Shown here piece after piece: positions 1 to 9,690 of a stretch of DNA of 64,000 nt. Made by a program: the position numbers and the translations under genes. The DNA comes from Marinomonas alcarazii (GTDB lineage: Bacteria; Pseudomonadota; Gammaproteobacteria; Pseudomonadales; Marinomonadaceae), in assembly GCF_003208215.1 (NCBI RefSeq), contig NZ_QKLW01000005.1, positions 124,001 to 188,000 on the forward strand, given 5' to 3'. The notes under the pieces were generated by a model. It was not told where the DNA came from and did not search any database. It saw only the letters and a list, made by a program, of their open reading frames with translations. How positions within the stretch are numbered: position 1 is the first letter of the stretch; every line of letters begins with the position of its first letter.

Positions 1-2
1 AT

Positions 3-158
3 GAAAGTAGATCTGAAGAAATTTTAGGCCGAATCCCTGCCGCTCGCTGGGGAACACCTGACGACATGGCTGGCCCAATCGTCTTTTTAGCATCAGAAGC
101 TTCTCGTTATGTTCATGGCTATACCATAGCTGTAGATGGCGGTTGGCTTGCACGTTAA
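3..158 (+). CDS. kduD: 2-dehydro-3-deoxy-D-gluconate 5-dehydrogenase, C-terminal part
   Basis: Only the last 51 codons are in the window; the gene starts upstream of base 1. The visible frame contains [20 protein letters not shown] and ends VDGGWLAR, the typical C-terminus of KduD, an NAD-dependent short-chain dehydrogenase of pectin/uronate breakdown (5-keto-4-deoxyuronate to KDG route). The catalytic Ser-Tyr-Lys part lies outside. The assignment is strengthened by the kdgR-type regulator 79 bases downstream on the same strand, since KdgR controls kdu/kdg genes. Another classical SDR is the only real alternative. Confidence 0.85.
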   Translation, partial: ESRSEEILGRIPAARWGTPDDMAGPIVFLASEASRYVHGYTIAVDGGWLAR

Positions 159-225
159 CGTGCATTTAAATGGAATGGGGTGTTGTTAGATATAAAAATG
201 TCATATAGTTGACAGACAAAATCCC

Positions 226-244
226 ATTTCAAAAAAAATGAAAT
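226..244. promoter_or_regulatory. Inverted repeat across the kdgR start codon
   Basis: The arms ATTTCA (226-231) and TGAAAT (239-244) are separated by seven A residues, so the right arm includes the first possible ATG (238). It could be an autoregulatory site or a small hairpin affecting translation. The arm order is opposite to the classical TGAAA..TTTCA KdgR box, so binding by KdgR is only a guess. Confidence 0.3.
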
Positions 245-1029
245 TTATGAAAAACGAAGAAAACGGCCTGCAAATTGAACCAGTTTCATCTGTGATGAAA
301 ATGTTCGCCATTATCACAGCCTTAGCTGAACACAAATCGCTTGGCATCACCGAGTTATCACAAATAGTCATGAGCTCAAAGAGCACAGTCTATCGCTTCT
401 TACAAACCATGAAGATGCTAGGGTTTGTTTCCCAAGAAGGCGACGATGACCGTTACTGGCTCACACTAAAGTTATTTGAAGTCAGTTCAAAGGCTTTGGA
501 GTATGTTGATCTAGTGTCTTTGACCGAGCCTTACATGGCAAGCATTGGCGAGAAGACAAAAGAAGCACTGCATTTAGGTGTTCGGGATGGCGATAGTATT
601 ATCTACATCTACAAAGTCGATGCGCAATACAATCTGCGAATGCAATCACGTATCGGTGGGCGCAATCCGTTGTATTCAACGGCGATTGGTAAAGTGCTTT
701 TAGCTGAACGCTCAGAGAGTGACATTAGACAAATTTTTGAAAAAGTAGACTTTATTCCTTCGACCTCAAAGACCCACGTCTCTGTTGATTCACTATTGGA
801 AGAATTAAAAGAGGTGAAAAGCCAGGGCTATGGCGTCGATAATGAAGAACAAGAAGAAGGATTGCGCTGCATCGCGGCTCCTATATATGACAGACTCGGC
901 AATGTTATAGCTGGGCTTAGCGTGTCCTTTCCGACATTGCGCCACTCTAGCGAAAAATTCGATCAGTATGTCAACTTGCTACAAGAAGCAGCGAGCAGTA
1001 TTTCTGAGAAGCTAGGCTATAAGAAATAG
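238..1029 (+). CDS. kdgR: IclR-family transcriptional repressor KdgR
   Basis: 263 residues. The N-terminal winged helix-turn-helix (about residues 15-80) contains GITELSQIVMSSKSTVYRFL, almost identical to enterobacterial KdgR. The effector domain shows RNPLYSTAIGKVLLA and DNEEQEEGLRCIA, the IclR ligand-domain hallmarks in their KdgR form. KdgR represses pectin, galacturonate and KDG catabolism and is released by KDG. It directly follows kduD, as expected for a local regulator. Two ATGs (238 and 247) are possible starts and neither has a clear Shine-Dalgarno site. The first is kept, but 247 avoids an inverted repeat that overlaps 238. Confidence 0.9.
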   Translation: MKFMKNEENGLQIEPVSSVMKMFAIITALAEHKSLGITELSQIVMSSKSTVYRFLQTMKMLGFVSQEGDDDRYWLTLKLFEVSSKALEYVDLVSLTEPYMASIGEKTKEALHLGVRDGDSIIYIYKVDAQYNLRMQSRIGGRNPLYSTAIGKVLLAERSESDIRQIFEKVDFIPSTSKTHVSVDSLLEELKEVKSQGYGVDNEEQEEGLRCIAAPIYDRLGNVIAGLSVSFPTLRHSSEKFDQYVNLLQEAASSISEKLGYKK

Positions 1030-1052
1030 CTAACAAAAATCGATATAAAACA

Positions 1053-1079
1053 GATTAGGCGGAGTTTATCCGTCTAATC
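1053..1079 (+). terminator. Hairpin downstream of kdgR
   Basis: GATTAGGCGGA (1053-1063) pairs with TCCGTCTAATC (1069-1079) over a 5-base loop with one G-U pair. The following bases (gaccattcttt) are only weakly T-rich, so this may be a weak terminator or simply an RNA-stabilising hairpin. The rest of the gap to 1273 shows nothing recognisable. Confidence 0.5.
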
Positions 1080-1273
1080 GACCATTCTTTAAAACCTACC
1101 AATAGTGACTCTAAGTACTTATTTTCTTATACAAGTATTTTCGACACGTGCTTTCGTCCATTCTTTTAAGGGCAAAGGCCAGCAAACAAGATTCATTTAA
1201 AGGAATAAGCAGCACAAATACGTACTGCATAAATTATCCATTTATTTAATGATGGCAGTGACCACTAAATGTG

Positions 1274-2674
1274 TCAGTACACCAACTCTAAAGAGTTAGG
1301 AGTGTGACTCACCGCATGTTCACTCATAATTAAATCGTTTAGTTCTGAGATAGGTAAAGGACGACTAAACAAATACCCTTGATAGGACAAGCAGCCTATT
1401 GATTTAAGCGCCGAGAGCTGTTTTTCATCTTCAACCCCTTCGGCAATCACCGTCAAATTCAAAGTTTTGCTTAAATCAACAAGTGTATTAATAATGGCAA
1501 CACTACGTTCATCAGACAACAAATCGCTGACAAAAGACTTATCAATCTTCAGCTGATCCAAAGGTAAACGCTTAAGTAAACTTAGCGAAGAATAGCCTGT
1601 CCCAAAGTCATCTAATGACCAAGTAACTCCTATCTCTTTCAAAGCCTGCATTTTTGTCACAACAGCGTCGATATCATCCGCCAATGCGGTTTCAGTAAGC
1701 TCCAACTTCAGCCTTGAAGGCTCAGCACCATTCAATAATAGAATACTCTTCACTTCCTGAACGAAGTCTGGCTGACGAAACTGCGTGGCACTAACATTAA
1801 CCGCGATAATAAGGTGAGCGGTTTGTGGAGACTTCGCCCATTCTGCCAGCTGTGCACAAGCCGTTCGCAACCCCCATTCACCAATAGGAATAATTAGCCC
1901 GGTTTCCTCCGCTAACGGAATAAACTCCATCGGAGAGACACTCCCCCGAGAAGGATGGTACCAGCGCAAAAGCGCCTCTACAGAAAAAACACGGCCCGAT
2001 TCATCAATCTGTGGTTGATAGTGAAAACGGTATTCACCACGGGCAATCGCTTGGCGCATATCCTTTTCCAAAGCGCTACGTGCATTCATATCCGACTGCA
2101 TCATAACGATGACAATACTCACACCAACAATTCCGGTGATATGATTTATCCATACACCGACTAAACGCCCCTCAGCAGGAGCCGCCAAATCAGTCGAGGG
2201 AATTGGCATCACATTGAGAGCGAGAGCAAGAAAGAAAATCAGACCAATAATCGGTAAAATCAAACGCAGATAAAACCCTTCTCGATGGAAAATAAGAAAG
2301 GTAGCGGCAATGACTGGCAGCAGGTTCATATGAACAGAACGAGGCACGCCATTCATTGGGATATCACTCAAAGACGCCATCACCACTGTAAACAGCAGAG
2401 CATGACACATAATAATTGCACCACTGCGTAAATGGTTGCCATAGGCCAGCAAAAGTATTGTGATACCGGTAATGATAGAAATCAGATTAATAATGAAATG
2501 TGGCCAGTTTTCTCGGCTCAAATAATATAAGCCCCAAATAAGACTGCAAAAAACGGTCGCATAACCACCAAACAAGATGAGATTCTTCACTCGTTTATTA
2601 TAACGACCAATAGGCGTCCAATTAGAGGTATCATCTTTCACGGGATGAAAGAGTTTATTGTATAGTTGCCCCAA
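1274..2674 (-). CDS. Membrane-anchored EAL-domain c-di-GMP phosphodiesterase
   Basis: 466 residues. The N-terminal half holds about six hydrophobic helices (about 31-51, 60-78, 86-101, 117-131, 137-156, 172-192), a MASE-like sensor I cannot assign to a named type. The C-terminal EAL domain (about 205-450) has the signature as EALLR (233-237), LELTET, DDFGTGYSSL, KIDKSFV, AEGVE and the final QGYLFS. The metal and catalytic residues of active EAL enzymes are therefore present and there is no GGDEF domain. It should hydrolyse c-di-GMP at the inner membrane in response to an unknown signal. A GGDEF protein lies 2.4 kb to the right on the same strand but is not in the same operon. Confidence 0.85.
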   Translation of the reverse strand: MGQLYNKLFHPVKDDTSNWTPIGRYNKRVKNLILFGGYATVFCSLIWGLYYLSRENWPHFIINLISIITGITILLLAYGNHLRSGAIIMCHALLFTVVMASLSDIPMNGVPRSVHMNLLPVIAATFLIFHREGFYLRLILPIIGLIFFLALALNVMPIPSTDLAAPAEGRLVGVWINHITGIVGVSIVIVMMQSDMNARSALEKDMRQAIARGEYRFHYQPQIDESGRVFSVEALLRWYHPSRGSVSPMEFIPLAEETGLIIPIGEWGLRTACAQLAEWAKSPQTAHLIIAVNVSATQFRQPDFVQEVKSILLLNGAEPSRLKLELTETALADDIDAVVTKMQALKEIGVTWSLDDFGTGYSSLSLLKRLPLDQLKIDKSFVSDLLSDERSVAIINTLVDLSKTLNLTVIAEGVEDEKQLSALKSIGCLSYQGYLFSRPLPISELNDLIMSEHAVSHTPNSLELVY

Positions 2675-2735
2675 CTAAAGATCCTTTTAGATTAAATACA
2701 AATGTAAAGCTGACCATTTTATAAAACTTTGGATA

Positions 2736-3056
2736 TCACTCTAATGCAGCAGAAGTTTGCAAATAATCCTCACATACATCCAGCTCGTAAACCGTTTTCG
2801 ACTTAACTAAACAATTACGCATTTCTTTACGGGCACGTTGGTAACTCTCGTCATCAAGGTCGCTAATTTGTTCCCATTGTTCTCGACTGGGCCATTGCGC
2901 ATAACCCACCAAAACATTCGATTTATCGGACGTATGCAGCCTTGAGCCAAAGCTACCACAGTTCTTATAAATAGCCTTCGTAACTTCAAGCCATGCAGCA
3001 CGAAAAGACGTTTCTGTCCCTTCTTTGATTTCAAACTCATAAACAGCGATGAACAT
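2736..3056 (-). CDS. ABM-fold (antibiotic biosynthesis monooxygenase-like) small protein
   Basis: 106 residues. The start MFIAVYEFEIKEGTETSFRA, followed by LVGYAQWPSREQWEQ, is the beta-alpha-beta pattern of dimeric alpha-beta barrel ABM proteins. This family covers monooxygenases, heme-degrading enzymes and many uncharacterised stress proteins. No catalytic residues can be assigned. It sits 61 bases upstream (transcriptionally) of the EAL gene on the same strand and could be co-transcribed with it. Biological role unknown; function beyond the fold is not claimed. Confidence 0.65.
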   Translation of the reverse strand: MFIAVYEFEIKEGTETSFRAAWLEVTKAIYKNCGSFGSRLHTSDKSNVLVGYAQWPSREQWEQISDLDDESYQRARKEMRNCLVKSKTVYELDVCEDYLQTSAALE

Positions 3057-3465
3057 CTTTTACCCCTTGGTCACTGACATTTCGTATAGCGTTTATGCAT
3101 TAAAATAGTATTTCAAATAATAACAAACATTAACACTTTGTTACATTATATGTTCAAGCAACTCAGACATGTGACTACTTTAAATAGAACCCCGTTGGTT
3201 TAGCTCAATCACTCCAGGGGCATATATAGATACTTTTCATTTTTGCTCGATGTAGAACGTACCCAGAGAGACTAAGAAGATGGCGCACAAGTTATGCGCT
3301 CTTCACAGAAAATTGACCGAAGATCTATCAACACAAGCAAATTAGTAGATCGTTTCCGCATCTAGTACTAGTTAAAAACAGTGTAAACCGTTGATCAAAA
3401 TATCATGGCATAAACCTAACGTGACTAAGAAAAATAGCCCGCTAGGTTATCCAATATCGTTTTTA
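3057..3465. other. Intergenic, no gene recognised
   Basis: About 410 AT-rich bases between the ABM-like gene, which is read leftward from its left edge, and the 3' end of the CEO synthase-like gene. Only a few very short open frames occur (for example 21 codons from an ATG at 3281), none with convincing coding character. It presumably holds the promoter of the leftward ABM-EAL pair. Confidence 0.5.
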
Positions 3466-4614
3466 TTAAGCCATTAAAGCGGCATAAGGCGGTGTGGTTT
3501 CTCGATGCTGGAAAGATAAGATCAACGGATTTTTAATCACGCCTTCATCGATGTTTATCGCGCGGCGAATGGTTTCGTTTTGCTGCCAATGCTCACGGCC
3601 TTCTAAGACGTTTTCTAAGTAGACAATCAAAGCGGCAGAAATCGAGCGTGTAGCGCTTTCCCACAAGTAGCTTGGCGTATGATCGACCGCATAATAGTCG
3701 ATAGTGTTGTACTGAAACATTGGCTCTTGGAAGCTGGTCGGCTTAGCAAAGAAAAAGCCCATGCCTTCATCGCAGCTCACATCTATGATCAAACAATTCG
3801 GTTTCAATGAATCCGCTTCGGATTCGATAATAAAATTGGTCGGATGATCCGTTTCTTGGAAAGTACCATTCACGATAATGTCCGTTTCACTGATCAACTC
3901 CGTCAAAGGACGAACCATACCATCGTGTTCGACAACAACCATACGGGCTTCCCCCTTTTTACCCTCGCGTATTTTTACGTAATGGCAATCAAGCACCTCT
4001 TCTCGCACTTCGTGGTCTGGCCGCTGAATACAGATAGTGATATCACGAAAGCCATGGGCTTTTAGGGCATAAATCGCACCACGACTTACTGCGCCAAAAC
4101 TAAAAATAATGACCTTACGTTGATTTCCATAATGACCATCAATCCCCTTTAACTGCAAGGCATGAATCACCGCGCAATAGCCAGCCATCTCGTTATTTTT
4201 ATAAAACGTATGACGACCAACTTGCCCTGATGGTGACCAGACAAACATATCTTCAAAAGCGATCAGAGTGAGTTTGCGATCTAATGCTGCTTGAGTAATT
4301 TCACGTTGCTGAACACAATGAACATACCCCCACAAAATACCGCCTTCACGTAATTCTTCTAAATCAGCCAAGACAGGTTTGGCAATAATCACGGCACCAA
4401 TGTCGGCCAAAATGTCATGCCTTGTGGCAATACCGCCTGTTTGCGCAGCGATTTCATCATCAGAAATATTAAATGCTGCGCCATAGCCTTCTTCAAAGAT
4501 TAAACGGTGACGAAGGTATTCAGGAATACGCGCTAAGTGTTCTGGATGAATAGGGTAACGTCGCTCATCTGTTTTTCTAGATGTACCAATCACGCCGAAA
4601 GTTAATTGACTCAT
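3466..4614 (-). CDS. N5-(carboxyethyl)ornithine synthase-like / alanine dehydrogenase-PNT family enzyme
   Basis: 382 residues. The N-terminal part (GVIGTSRKTDERRYPIHP, FEEGYGAAFNISDDE, ILWGYVHCVQQ) follows the alanine dehydrogenase/transhydrogenase N-terminal fold. The middle holds a Rossmann motif, IIFSFGAVSRGAIYAL, where the first glycine of GxGxxxxG is replaced by serine. The closest family I recognise is N5-(carboxyethyl)ornithine synthase, known from Lactococcus, which reductively couples pyruvate to the side-chain amine of ornithine or lysine with NADPH. The protein is longer than the lactococcal enzyme, and no neighbour reveals a substrate. A broader assignment as an opine-type or alanine-dehydrogenase-like oxidoreductase is safer. 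It is monocistronic. Confidence 0.55.
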   Translation of the reverse strand: MSQLTFGVIGTSRKTDERRYPIHPEHLARIPEYLRHRLIFEEGYGAAFNISDDEIAAQTGGIATRHDILADIGAVIIAKPVLADLEELREGGILWGYVHCVQQREITQAALDRKLTLIAFEDMFVWSPSGQVGRHTFYKNNEMAGYCAVIHALQLKGIDGHYGNQRKVIIFSFGAVSRGAIYALKAHGFRDITICIQRPDHEVREEVLDCHYVKIREGKKGEARMVVVEHDGMVRPLTELISETDIIVNGTFQETDHPTNFIIESEADSLKPNCLIIDVSCDEGMGFFFAKPTSFQEPMFQYNTIDYYAVDHTPSYLWESATRSISAALIVYLENVLEGREHWQQNETIRRAINIDEGVIKNPLILSFQHRETTPPYAALMA

Positions 4615-5042
4615 ACTGTTTCCTTAAAAAAATAAAACCTGTTTGAGTTCATGAACGCGCGATCAGAACGCTGACAAACTGATGTTTAAAGTAATATTAA
4701 AATGCTTACGTCATTTATTGATGGATAAAAGATATGAAGTGGACTGAAAGAAATTCTTAGCGGTAAACGCTAGTCGGTCATGGCAGGCATGGATCATTGC
4801 GGTGACAAACCAGTGTAGCATTAATACAGGGAAAAGGGTTTTATTACAAAAACCCAGACCTTTTAGCAGACACTGCTGAACAATTGATGATAGACCAACC
4901 CCTTACAAAGCCATCACCACTCGGGTGTATTACGATAGCTTGCATGAAGTAGACATTCTTGTGAATGGTCTGTCGATTTTTAAAAGTTTCTTCTTTATAT
5001 CGACCGATATCCCATAAGGCCAAACAAAAAAACAGAGCAATA
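4615..5042. other. Intergenic, no gene recognised
   Basis: About 430 bases between two leftward genes. A leftward 86-codon frame (4844-5104) overlaps the end of the GGDEF gene in another frame and resembles no family I know. Its composition looks like read-through non-coding sequence, so it is not called. The promoter for the CEO synthase-like gene should lie near 4620-4750. Confidence 0.5.
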
Positions 5043-6401
5043 TCAGCCTGAAAAGACGCTATTACGCCCTGCATCTTTGGCTTCGTATAACAGCACATCA
5101 GCACGTTTTACGATGCTTTTTTGATTATCAGAATTTTGGTATTCGGTCACACCTAAACTGATGGTAAATTGAGGCACATTGTCTTCGTCAATTGCTTCAA
5201 CCTTTCTACGCAGTTGTTCAGCCAACCGACTTGCATCTTCAAGATGCGTGTCCCTTAGTAAAATTGCAAACTCTTCCCCACCAACACGAAAAAGAATATC
5301 GGTTTCACGAAGCCGTCTTTTTAAAGCCTTAACCAACAGCTTTAACACCGTATCGCCCACATCGTGACCATAAGTGTCGTTAATCTTTTTGAAATGATCG
5401 ACGTCGAGCAAGATCAAACTAAAATGATGCCCGCGATTGGCCAACGCCAATTCATCTTTAATATGTTCATCCCATTTATGGCGATTAAACACACCCGTGA
5501 GTTTATCTCGGGTTGCTAATTCAAGCAGTTGAGTTTCGACTTCATCACGGTTTTCTTTTTCAAGGAACAAACGTCCCATTAATAGCTTTAAGTCTCTTTC
5601 CAGTTCATCGAGTTCGTCTGAGCCTTGATGACGGGAGATATGGCTATCTTCATCAGGAGAAATAGTACGATGCAGCGTTTCTATTTGCCCACGCAAAGCC
5701 CCTACCTTACGTCGAAAAGACAAAATCGTATAAAGCGTTAAATAGCCCCCGATAACCAAAGCGGAAAGACCCAAAATCGCATTCATGATCATAAAATCAA
5801 GCTCTTGCTGCTCAACCAGCGAGGCGACTTTTACAGTCAATTGATCAATGTTAATCAACAAGTCATTCGCTTCGTCATCTAATAAGCTATCCTGCTTCTC
5901 CAACGCTTCCCAAGACGATTCATACCCTGTATTGTCACTCTCAATAAACTGTGAAAATTCATCTTCAAAAGCGATGCGATGACTGTGTAACTTATTGATT
6001 TGTTCAATCAAGGACAAATGCTCATCCACACCAATGCGAACAGTGCCAAACTTCATGCCTTGATGAAGAATGTTAACCGCTTTATCAAGTTGTCCTGACA
6101 AATGATAATTAAACTCATTGAACCTTTTTACACTCTTGGACTTTAATGCTTCACTTTTAAAGAAAGCATCGCCTTTCAAACGGATAGTTTCCATCTGTAG
6201 ATGCTGTTTAAGTTGTAAGATCTCGATATCAGCAATCACTTCCAATAGAGGAATATCTATTTTAGAGACTTCTTGAATATCTTTATGGATTTTCTGGGAT
6301 TTATAAGCTGTGTAGAGAATCACAATAAAAAGAAACGCCAACAGCACAAATGAAAGGCTGCTGATTTTTCTGGTCATAGACGCATTTAACCAAGTAAACA
6401 T
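5043..6401 (-). CDS. Transmembrane GGDEF diguanylate cyclase
   Basis: 452 residues. A first membrane helix (about 16-33) and a second (about 205-227) enclose a helical periplasmic sensor of four-helix-bundle type. A HAMP-like/coiled-coil linker and a GGDEF domain follow. The active site is GGEEF (374-378), preceded by the inhibitory RxxD site as RETD (365-368), five residues upstream as in feedback-inhibited cyclases. DKLTGVFNRHKW and LLDVDHFKKINDTYGHDVGD are the expected GTP/metal motifs. It should make c-di-GMP. It ends 9 bases after sotB's stop side in the same direction (the sotB gene lies just upstream transcriptionally), so the two may share a transcript. Confidence 0.9.
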   Translation of the reverse strand: MFTWLNASMTRKISSLSFVLLAFLFIVILYTAYKSQKIHKDIQEVSKIDIPLLEVIADIEILQLKQHLQMETIRLKGDAFFKSEALKSKSVKRFNEFNYHLSGQLDKAVNILHQGMKFGTVRIGVDEHLSLIEQINKLHSHRIAFEDEFSQFIESDNTGYESSWEALEKQDSLLDDEANDLLINIDQLTVKVASLVEQQELDFMIMNAILGLSALVIGGYLTLYTILSFRRKVGALRGQIETLHRTISPDEDSHISRHQGSDELDELERDLKLLMGRLFLEKENRDEVETQLLELATRDKLTGVFNRHKWDEHIKDELALANRGHHFSLILLDVDHFKKINDTYGHDVGDTVLKLLVKALKRRLRETDILFRVGGEEFAILLRDTHLEDASRLAEQLRRKVEAIDEDNVPQFTISLGVTEYQNSDNQKSIVKRADVLLYEAKDAGRNSVFSG

Positions 6402-6410
6402 AAGAGCCTG

Positions 6411-7604
6411 CTATCCATCCGATTTTTTCGTGTTTTTGACTATCATAACAGCGACACCCAAAGAACATACTCCTAATACAGCGCCAGAGAATCCAACACT
6501 TTCTAAACCAACAACCTGAATAACTTGGCTGCCAATCAATGCCCCAGCACCAATACCTAAATTAATGATGCCTGAGTACAAAGACATAATAATATCCGCC
6601 GCACTGCCATCAACATTAAGTACTCGAATCTGCATACTCAGACCAATAATCATGAGGGCCGCTCCCCACAGCAGCACACAACTTATAAGCGAGTATTTAT
6701 TCGGGGTCACAAGATACAACACGCCCATACACAATGTGACGATCATAACGCTAGATACCAACATTTGTGCATTAGCCTTATCACCAAAATAGCTGAATAG
6801 CACACTCCCCAGAATCCCAGCCATCCCAAACAACAGTAGAATCGTGGTAGTAAATTGCCCACTTGCTCCACCCACTTCCTTCAAGAAAGGTTCTATATAG
6901 CTGTAAGCAGTATAATGAGCGGAGAACACCAAGAAGATAAATAAATACATTACCAATAACGCACGATTGCGTAAGACTTCAGGTACTTTACTCATAGAGC
7001 CAGAAAACAAACTAGGCAAATTTGGTAACAGTCTATATATAAGCAGCATGATGATCAGCGCAATCACAGCAATAACTGCAAAAGTAGTACGCCAGCCCAT
7101 AAACTGACCGATAATACGACCAGCCGGAACACCAAGCACCATAGCCAATCCAGTGCCTGTGGCTAAAACACTCAAAGCAAAAGTATGTTTCCCCTGTGGA
7201 GCGACTCGAATCGCAATAGAAGCCGTAATAGACCAAAATACAGCGTGCGCAAAAGCAATACCAATACGACTAATCAGCAAGGTCGTAAAATCCCACGCAA
7301 TCACCGATAAGATATGACTCATAATAAAAAGTGCGAACAATCCCATTAGCAGAGATTTTCGCTCTAACTTGCGAGTCAGAAGCATCATAGGCAATGACAT
7401 CAGCGCCACTATCCAGGCATAAACCGTCAGCATCCAGCCTACTTGAGCAGGGGAAGTTGAAAAGCTATCCGCGATATCAGATAACAAGCCAACAGGAACA
7501 AACTCTGTCGTATTAAAGATAAAAGCGCTGAATCCCAAAATAAACACGCGCAGGTATTGGACGCGGCGGGAAGCCGTATCTTCAGTAGAGTGGGTTGATA
7601 TCAT
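6411..7604 (-). CDS. sotB: Sugar efflux MFS transporter SotB
   Basis: 397 residues with twelve predicted membrane helices. The N-terminus RVFILGFSAFIFNTTEFVPV plus GLLSDIADSF, and later SRIGIAFAHAVFWSITAS and AHYTAYSYIEPF, match E. coli SotB (YdeA) nearly word for word. SotB belongs to the DHA1 drug:H+ antiporters and exports arabinose and related sugars or inducers. A terminal alignment of the whole chain suggests a full-length, functional copy. The gene is followed after 9 bases by the GGDEF cyclase. Substrate in this organism is inferred only from family membership. Confidence 0.85.
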   Translation of the reverse strand: MISTHSTEDTASRRVQYLRVFILGFSAFIFNTTEFVPVGLLSDIADSFSTSPAQVGWMLTVYAWIVALMSLPMMLLTRKLERKSLLMGLFALFIMSHILSVIAWDFTTLLISRIGIAFAHAVFWSITASIAIRVAPQGKHTFALSVLATGTGLAMVLGVPAGRIIGQFMGWRTTFAVIAVIALIIMLLIYRLLPNLPSLFSGSMSKVPEVLRNRALLVMYLFIFLVFSAHYTAYSYIEPFLKEVGGASGQFTTTILLLFGMAGILGSVLFSYFGDKANAQMLVSSVMIVTLCMGVLYLVTPNKYSLISCVLLWGAALMIIGLSMQIRVLNVDGSAADIIMSLYSGIINLGIGAGALIGSQVIQVVGLESVGFSGAVLGVCSLGVAVMIVKNTKKSDG

Positions 7605-7876
7605 GATGGCCTATGGACTAGTGAGCGATAAGAGAGCCACTATTGTCCACTTTTTGAAGCCTAACGGAATAGTGAAATATGAATGTTTATTGATAGTTAC
7701 ACTCATACAAACTCGCATAAATACAGAAATTCCAAACCTCTCATTTTCTCTGACAAAGTAAATGTTTCTTTAATAAGAATTACTTTGATTTTTCATGAGA
7801 AATGCCCTACAAGGTATGCACTAAAACAAAGCAAACAATCGCACCAAAAAAACTCACCTACGTTGAAGGAACCGAC

Positions 7877-9490
7877 ATGAACAGTCTATCTGTGAAAGCG
7901 AAATTTATTACCCTTATTTTCTCAATTATTATTATATTCTTGGTGGCATTAAGTTTAATAAAGTCAAAAAGCACAGAGTTAGCAGATCGCTTTAATCGGT
8001 TTTATGAAGAGAATCATAACGTCTCACTCAATGTAGAACGCGTGAAGGAAGCTCAAATAGATATCATGCTAAATGTGCGAGGCTTACAAATTGCGTATCT
8101 ATTATCACTCGATAAACAAATACCGGGTTACCTAGAGGCAATTTCCAACAGTTACAACAAAACGCCTTCGCTGATCAATGAGCTAAATAAAGGCCTAACT
8201 AATAAGCCAAGCGAATCTAAAAAACTTCAGACTCTCGTTAATGATTTCCAAAGCAAAACCAAGACCTTCGTCACCGCCATGGAAAATTCAGCGGATAACA
8301 AAGCACCCTTCCCTGTATTTTCGGCTTTCATAGGTTCCTACAATGAACTATTAGCTTATTTCTCGACACTAACGGACAAAACAAACCAAGAAGTAAAACA
8401 AGCAAAGCAACAAACAGAAGACCTAATTGGCGACATTGAAATCGGTTTCTGGACGTCTATTCTGATCGCTATCGCCATCTCAATCACGCTCAGTTACCTA
8501 ATTTCTAACAACATAGTACGAGGCATTTTGGCGGTTCGTGATGCTGCACAGAACATGGCGCAAGGCTATCTTAACAAGCCAGTGCAAATATCAGGCAGTG
8601 ATGAAATCGCAGAGCTTGGCAATGCCATCAATACATCAACCAAAAATCTACGTTCTGTTATATCAAGTGTTCTAAGCTCGGTAGACAAGGTGAATGAAAA
8701 TAGCCAAGAGGTATTGAAGGTGAATCAAGAGGTTGGTGAGTTTTCCGTGCAGATTATGGATAACACAACTCAGGTGGTCGTCGCGTTAGATCAGATGTCA
8801 GCCAATAATCGAACCATCGCCGATAATACACAGCAATCAGCCGAGGCCGCCGGTGATATCCGAGCCGTGGCACAAAACAGCTTATCCACGGCAAATGGCA
8901 CCTTAGACGCCATCAATAAATTAGTATTTTCTCTTAAAAATACGGGAGAAGTTGTCACTCAGTTACGCCAAGAAACGAACAATATCGAAACCATTTTAGA
9001 AGTTATTCGTGGTATTGCTGAGCAAACGAATCTGTTAGCTCTTAACGCAGCTATTGAAGCCGCCCGCGCTGGAGAGCAAGGACGAGGGTTTGCAGTGGTT
9101 GCTGACGAGGTGCGAACGCTAGCGCAGCGCTCACAAGACAGCGTTAATGAGATCGAAACACTCCTAGCACAACTCAGTACCGCCAGTGGTCAAGCTGTGA
9201 AGAGCATGGAGTCCAGCTTATTATTAGCCGACTCATCTAAGGAGCAAGTTGAGGAAACAAACAAGCTTACTAGCAATATTCTCATGGGAATTGAACGAGT
9301 CTCTGAGCAAGCACAGCAAATAGCACAATCAATCGAAGAACAAACTCAAGTATCGGAAGACATTACGAAGAAAATGCACTCTGTACAGAGCCTGACGAAC
9401 CAAAGCGCAGAAATGGCCAAACGTTCAGGTATTGATATGGCCCAAAGCAGTGTAGATGTTCAAAAACAACTCGGCTTTTTTAAACTTTAA
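7877..9490 (+). CDS. Methyl-accepting chemotaxis protein, transmembrane
   Basis: 537 residues from the ATG at 7877, chosen because GAAGGA lies 8-12 bases upstream; an in-frame ATG at 7802 adds 25 unlikely residues. Layout: membrane helix 10-28, a helical periplasmic ligand domain of the four-helix-bundle type (about 35-188), a second membrane helix (about 190-212), HAMP, then a long coiled-coil signalling domain. The hairpin tip [20 protein letters not shown] and [17 protein letters not shown] bind CheA/CheW. Ligand unknown. No CheR-tethering pentapeptide is visible at the C-terminus (ends QLGFFKL). Confidence 0.93.
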   Translation: MNSLSVKAKFITLIFSIIIIFLVALSLIKSKSTELADRFNRFYEENHNVSLNVERVKEAQIDIMLNVRGLQIAYLLSLDKQIPGYLEAISNSYNKTPSLINELNKGLTNKPSESKKLQTLVNDFQSKTKTFVTAMENSADNKAPFPVFSAFIGSYNELLAYFSTLTDKTNQEVKQAKQQTEDLIGDIEIGFWTSILIAIAISITLSYLISNNIVRGILAVRDAAQNMAQGYLNKPVQISGSDEIAELGNAINTSTKNLRSVISSVLSSVDKVNENSQEVLKVNQEVGEFSVQIMDNTTQVVVALDQMSANNRTIADNTQQSAEAAGDIRAVAQNSLSTANGTLDAINKLVFSLKNTGEVVTQLRQETNNIETILEVIRGIAEQTNLLALNAAIEAARAGEQGRGFAVVADEVRTLAQRSQDSVNEIETLLAQLSTASGQAVKSMESSLLLADSSKEQVEETNKLTSNILMGIERVSEQAQQIAQSIEEQTQVSEDITKKMHSVQSLTNQSAEMAKRSGIDMAQSSVDVQKQLGFFKL

Positions 9491-9511
9491 AACGCCCAGC
9501 ATTTCTCATCC

Positions 9512-9552
9512 ACGCCTATCGATTTTGTCACATTGATAGGCGTCTTTCTTTT
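9512..9552 (+). terminator. Rho-independent terminator after the chemoreceptor
   Basis: ACGCCTATC (9512-9520) pairs with GATAGGCGT (9535-9543), followed by the T-rich run tctttctttt. Confidence 0.8.
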
Positions 9553-9690
9553 CTACTAAAACTAGACCACATAACCCAACAGCGTGAATTGAAATCAAAA
9601 AAAATAAATGTTAACGGGAACGATTTACATTACTATCTGTCACAGAAAAAGAAACTGATAAATCCCACCCTGATAGATAGGAACCTTGTA

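Noticed and set aside
226..244. True KdgR box at the kdgR start
   Set aside because: The dyad arms are in the opposite order to the known KdgR consensus; kept only as a generic inverted repeat.
3057..3465. Possible small gene or RNA in the 410-base gap
   Set aside because: Only very short frames, no conserved motif, and no hairpin with T run was found.
4844..5104. Leftward 86-codon frame after the GGDEF gene
   Set aside because: It overlaps the end of the cyclase gene in another frame, has no ribosome site and resembles no family.
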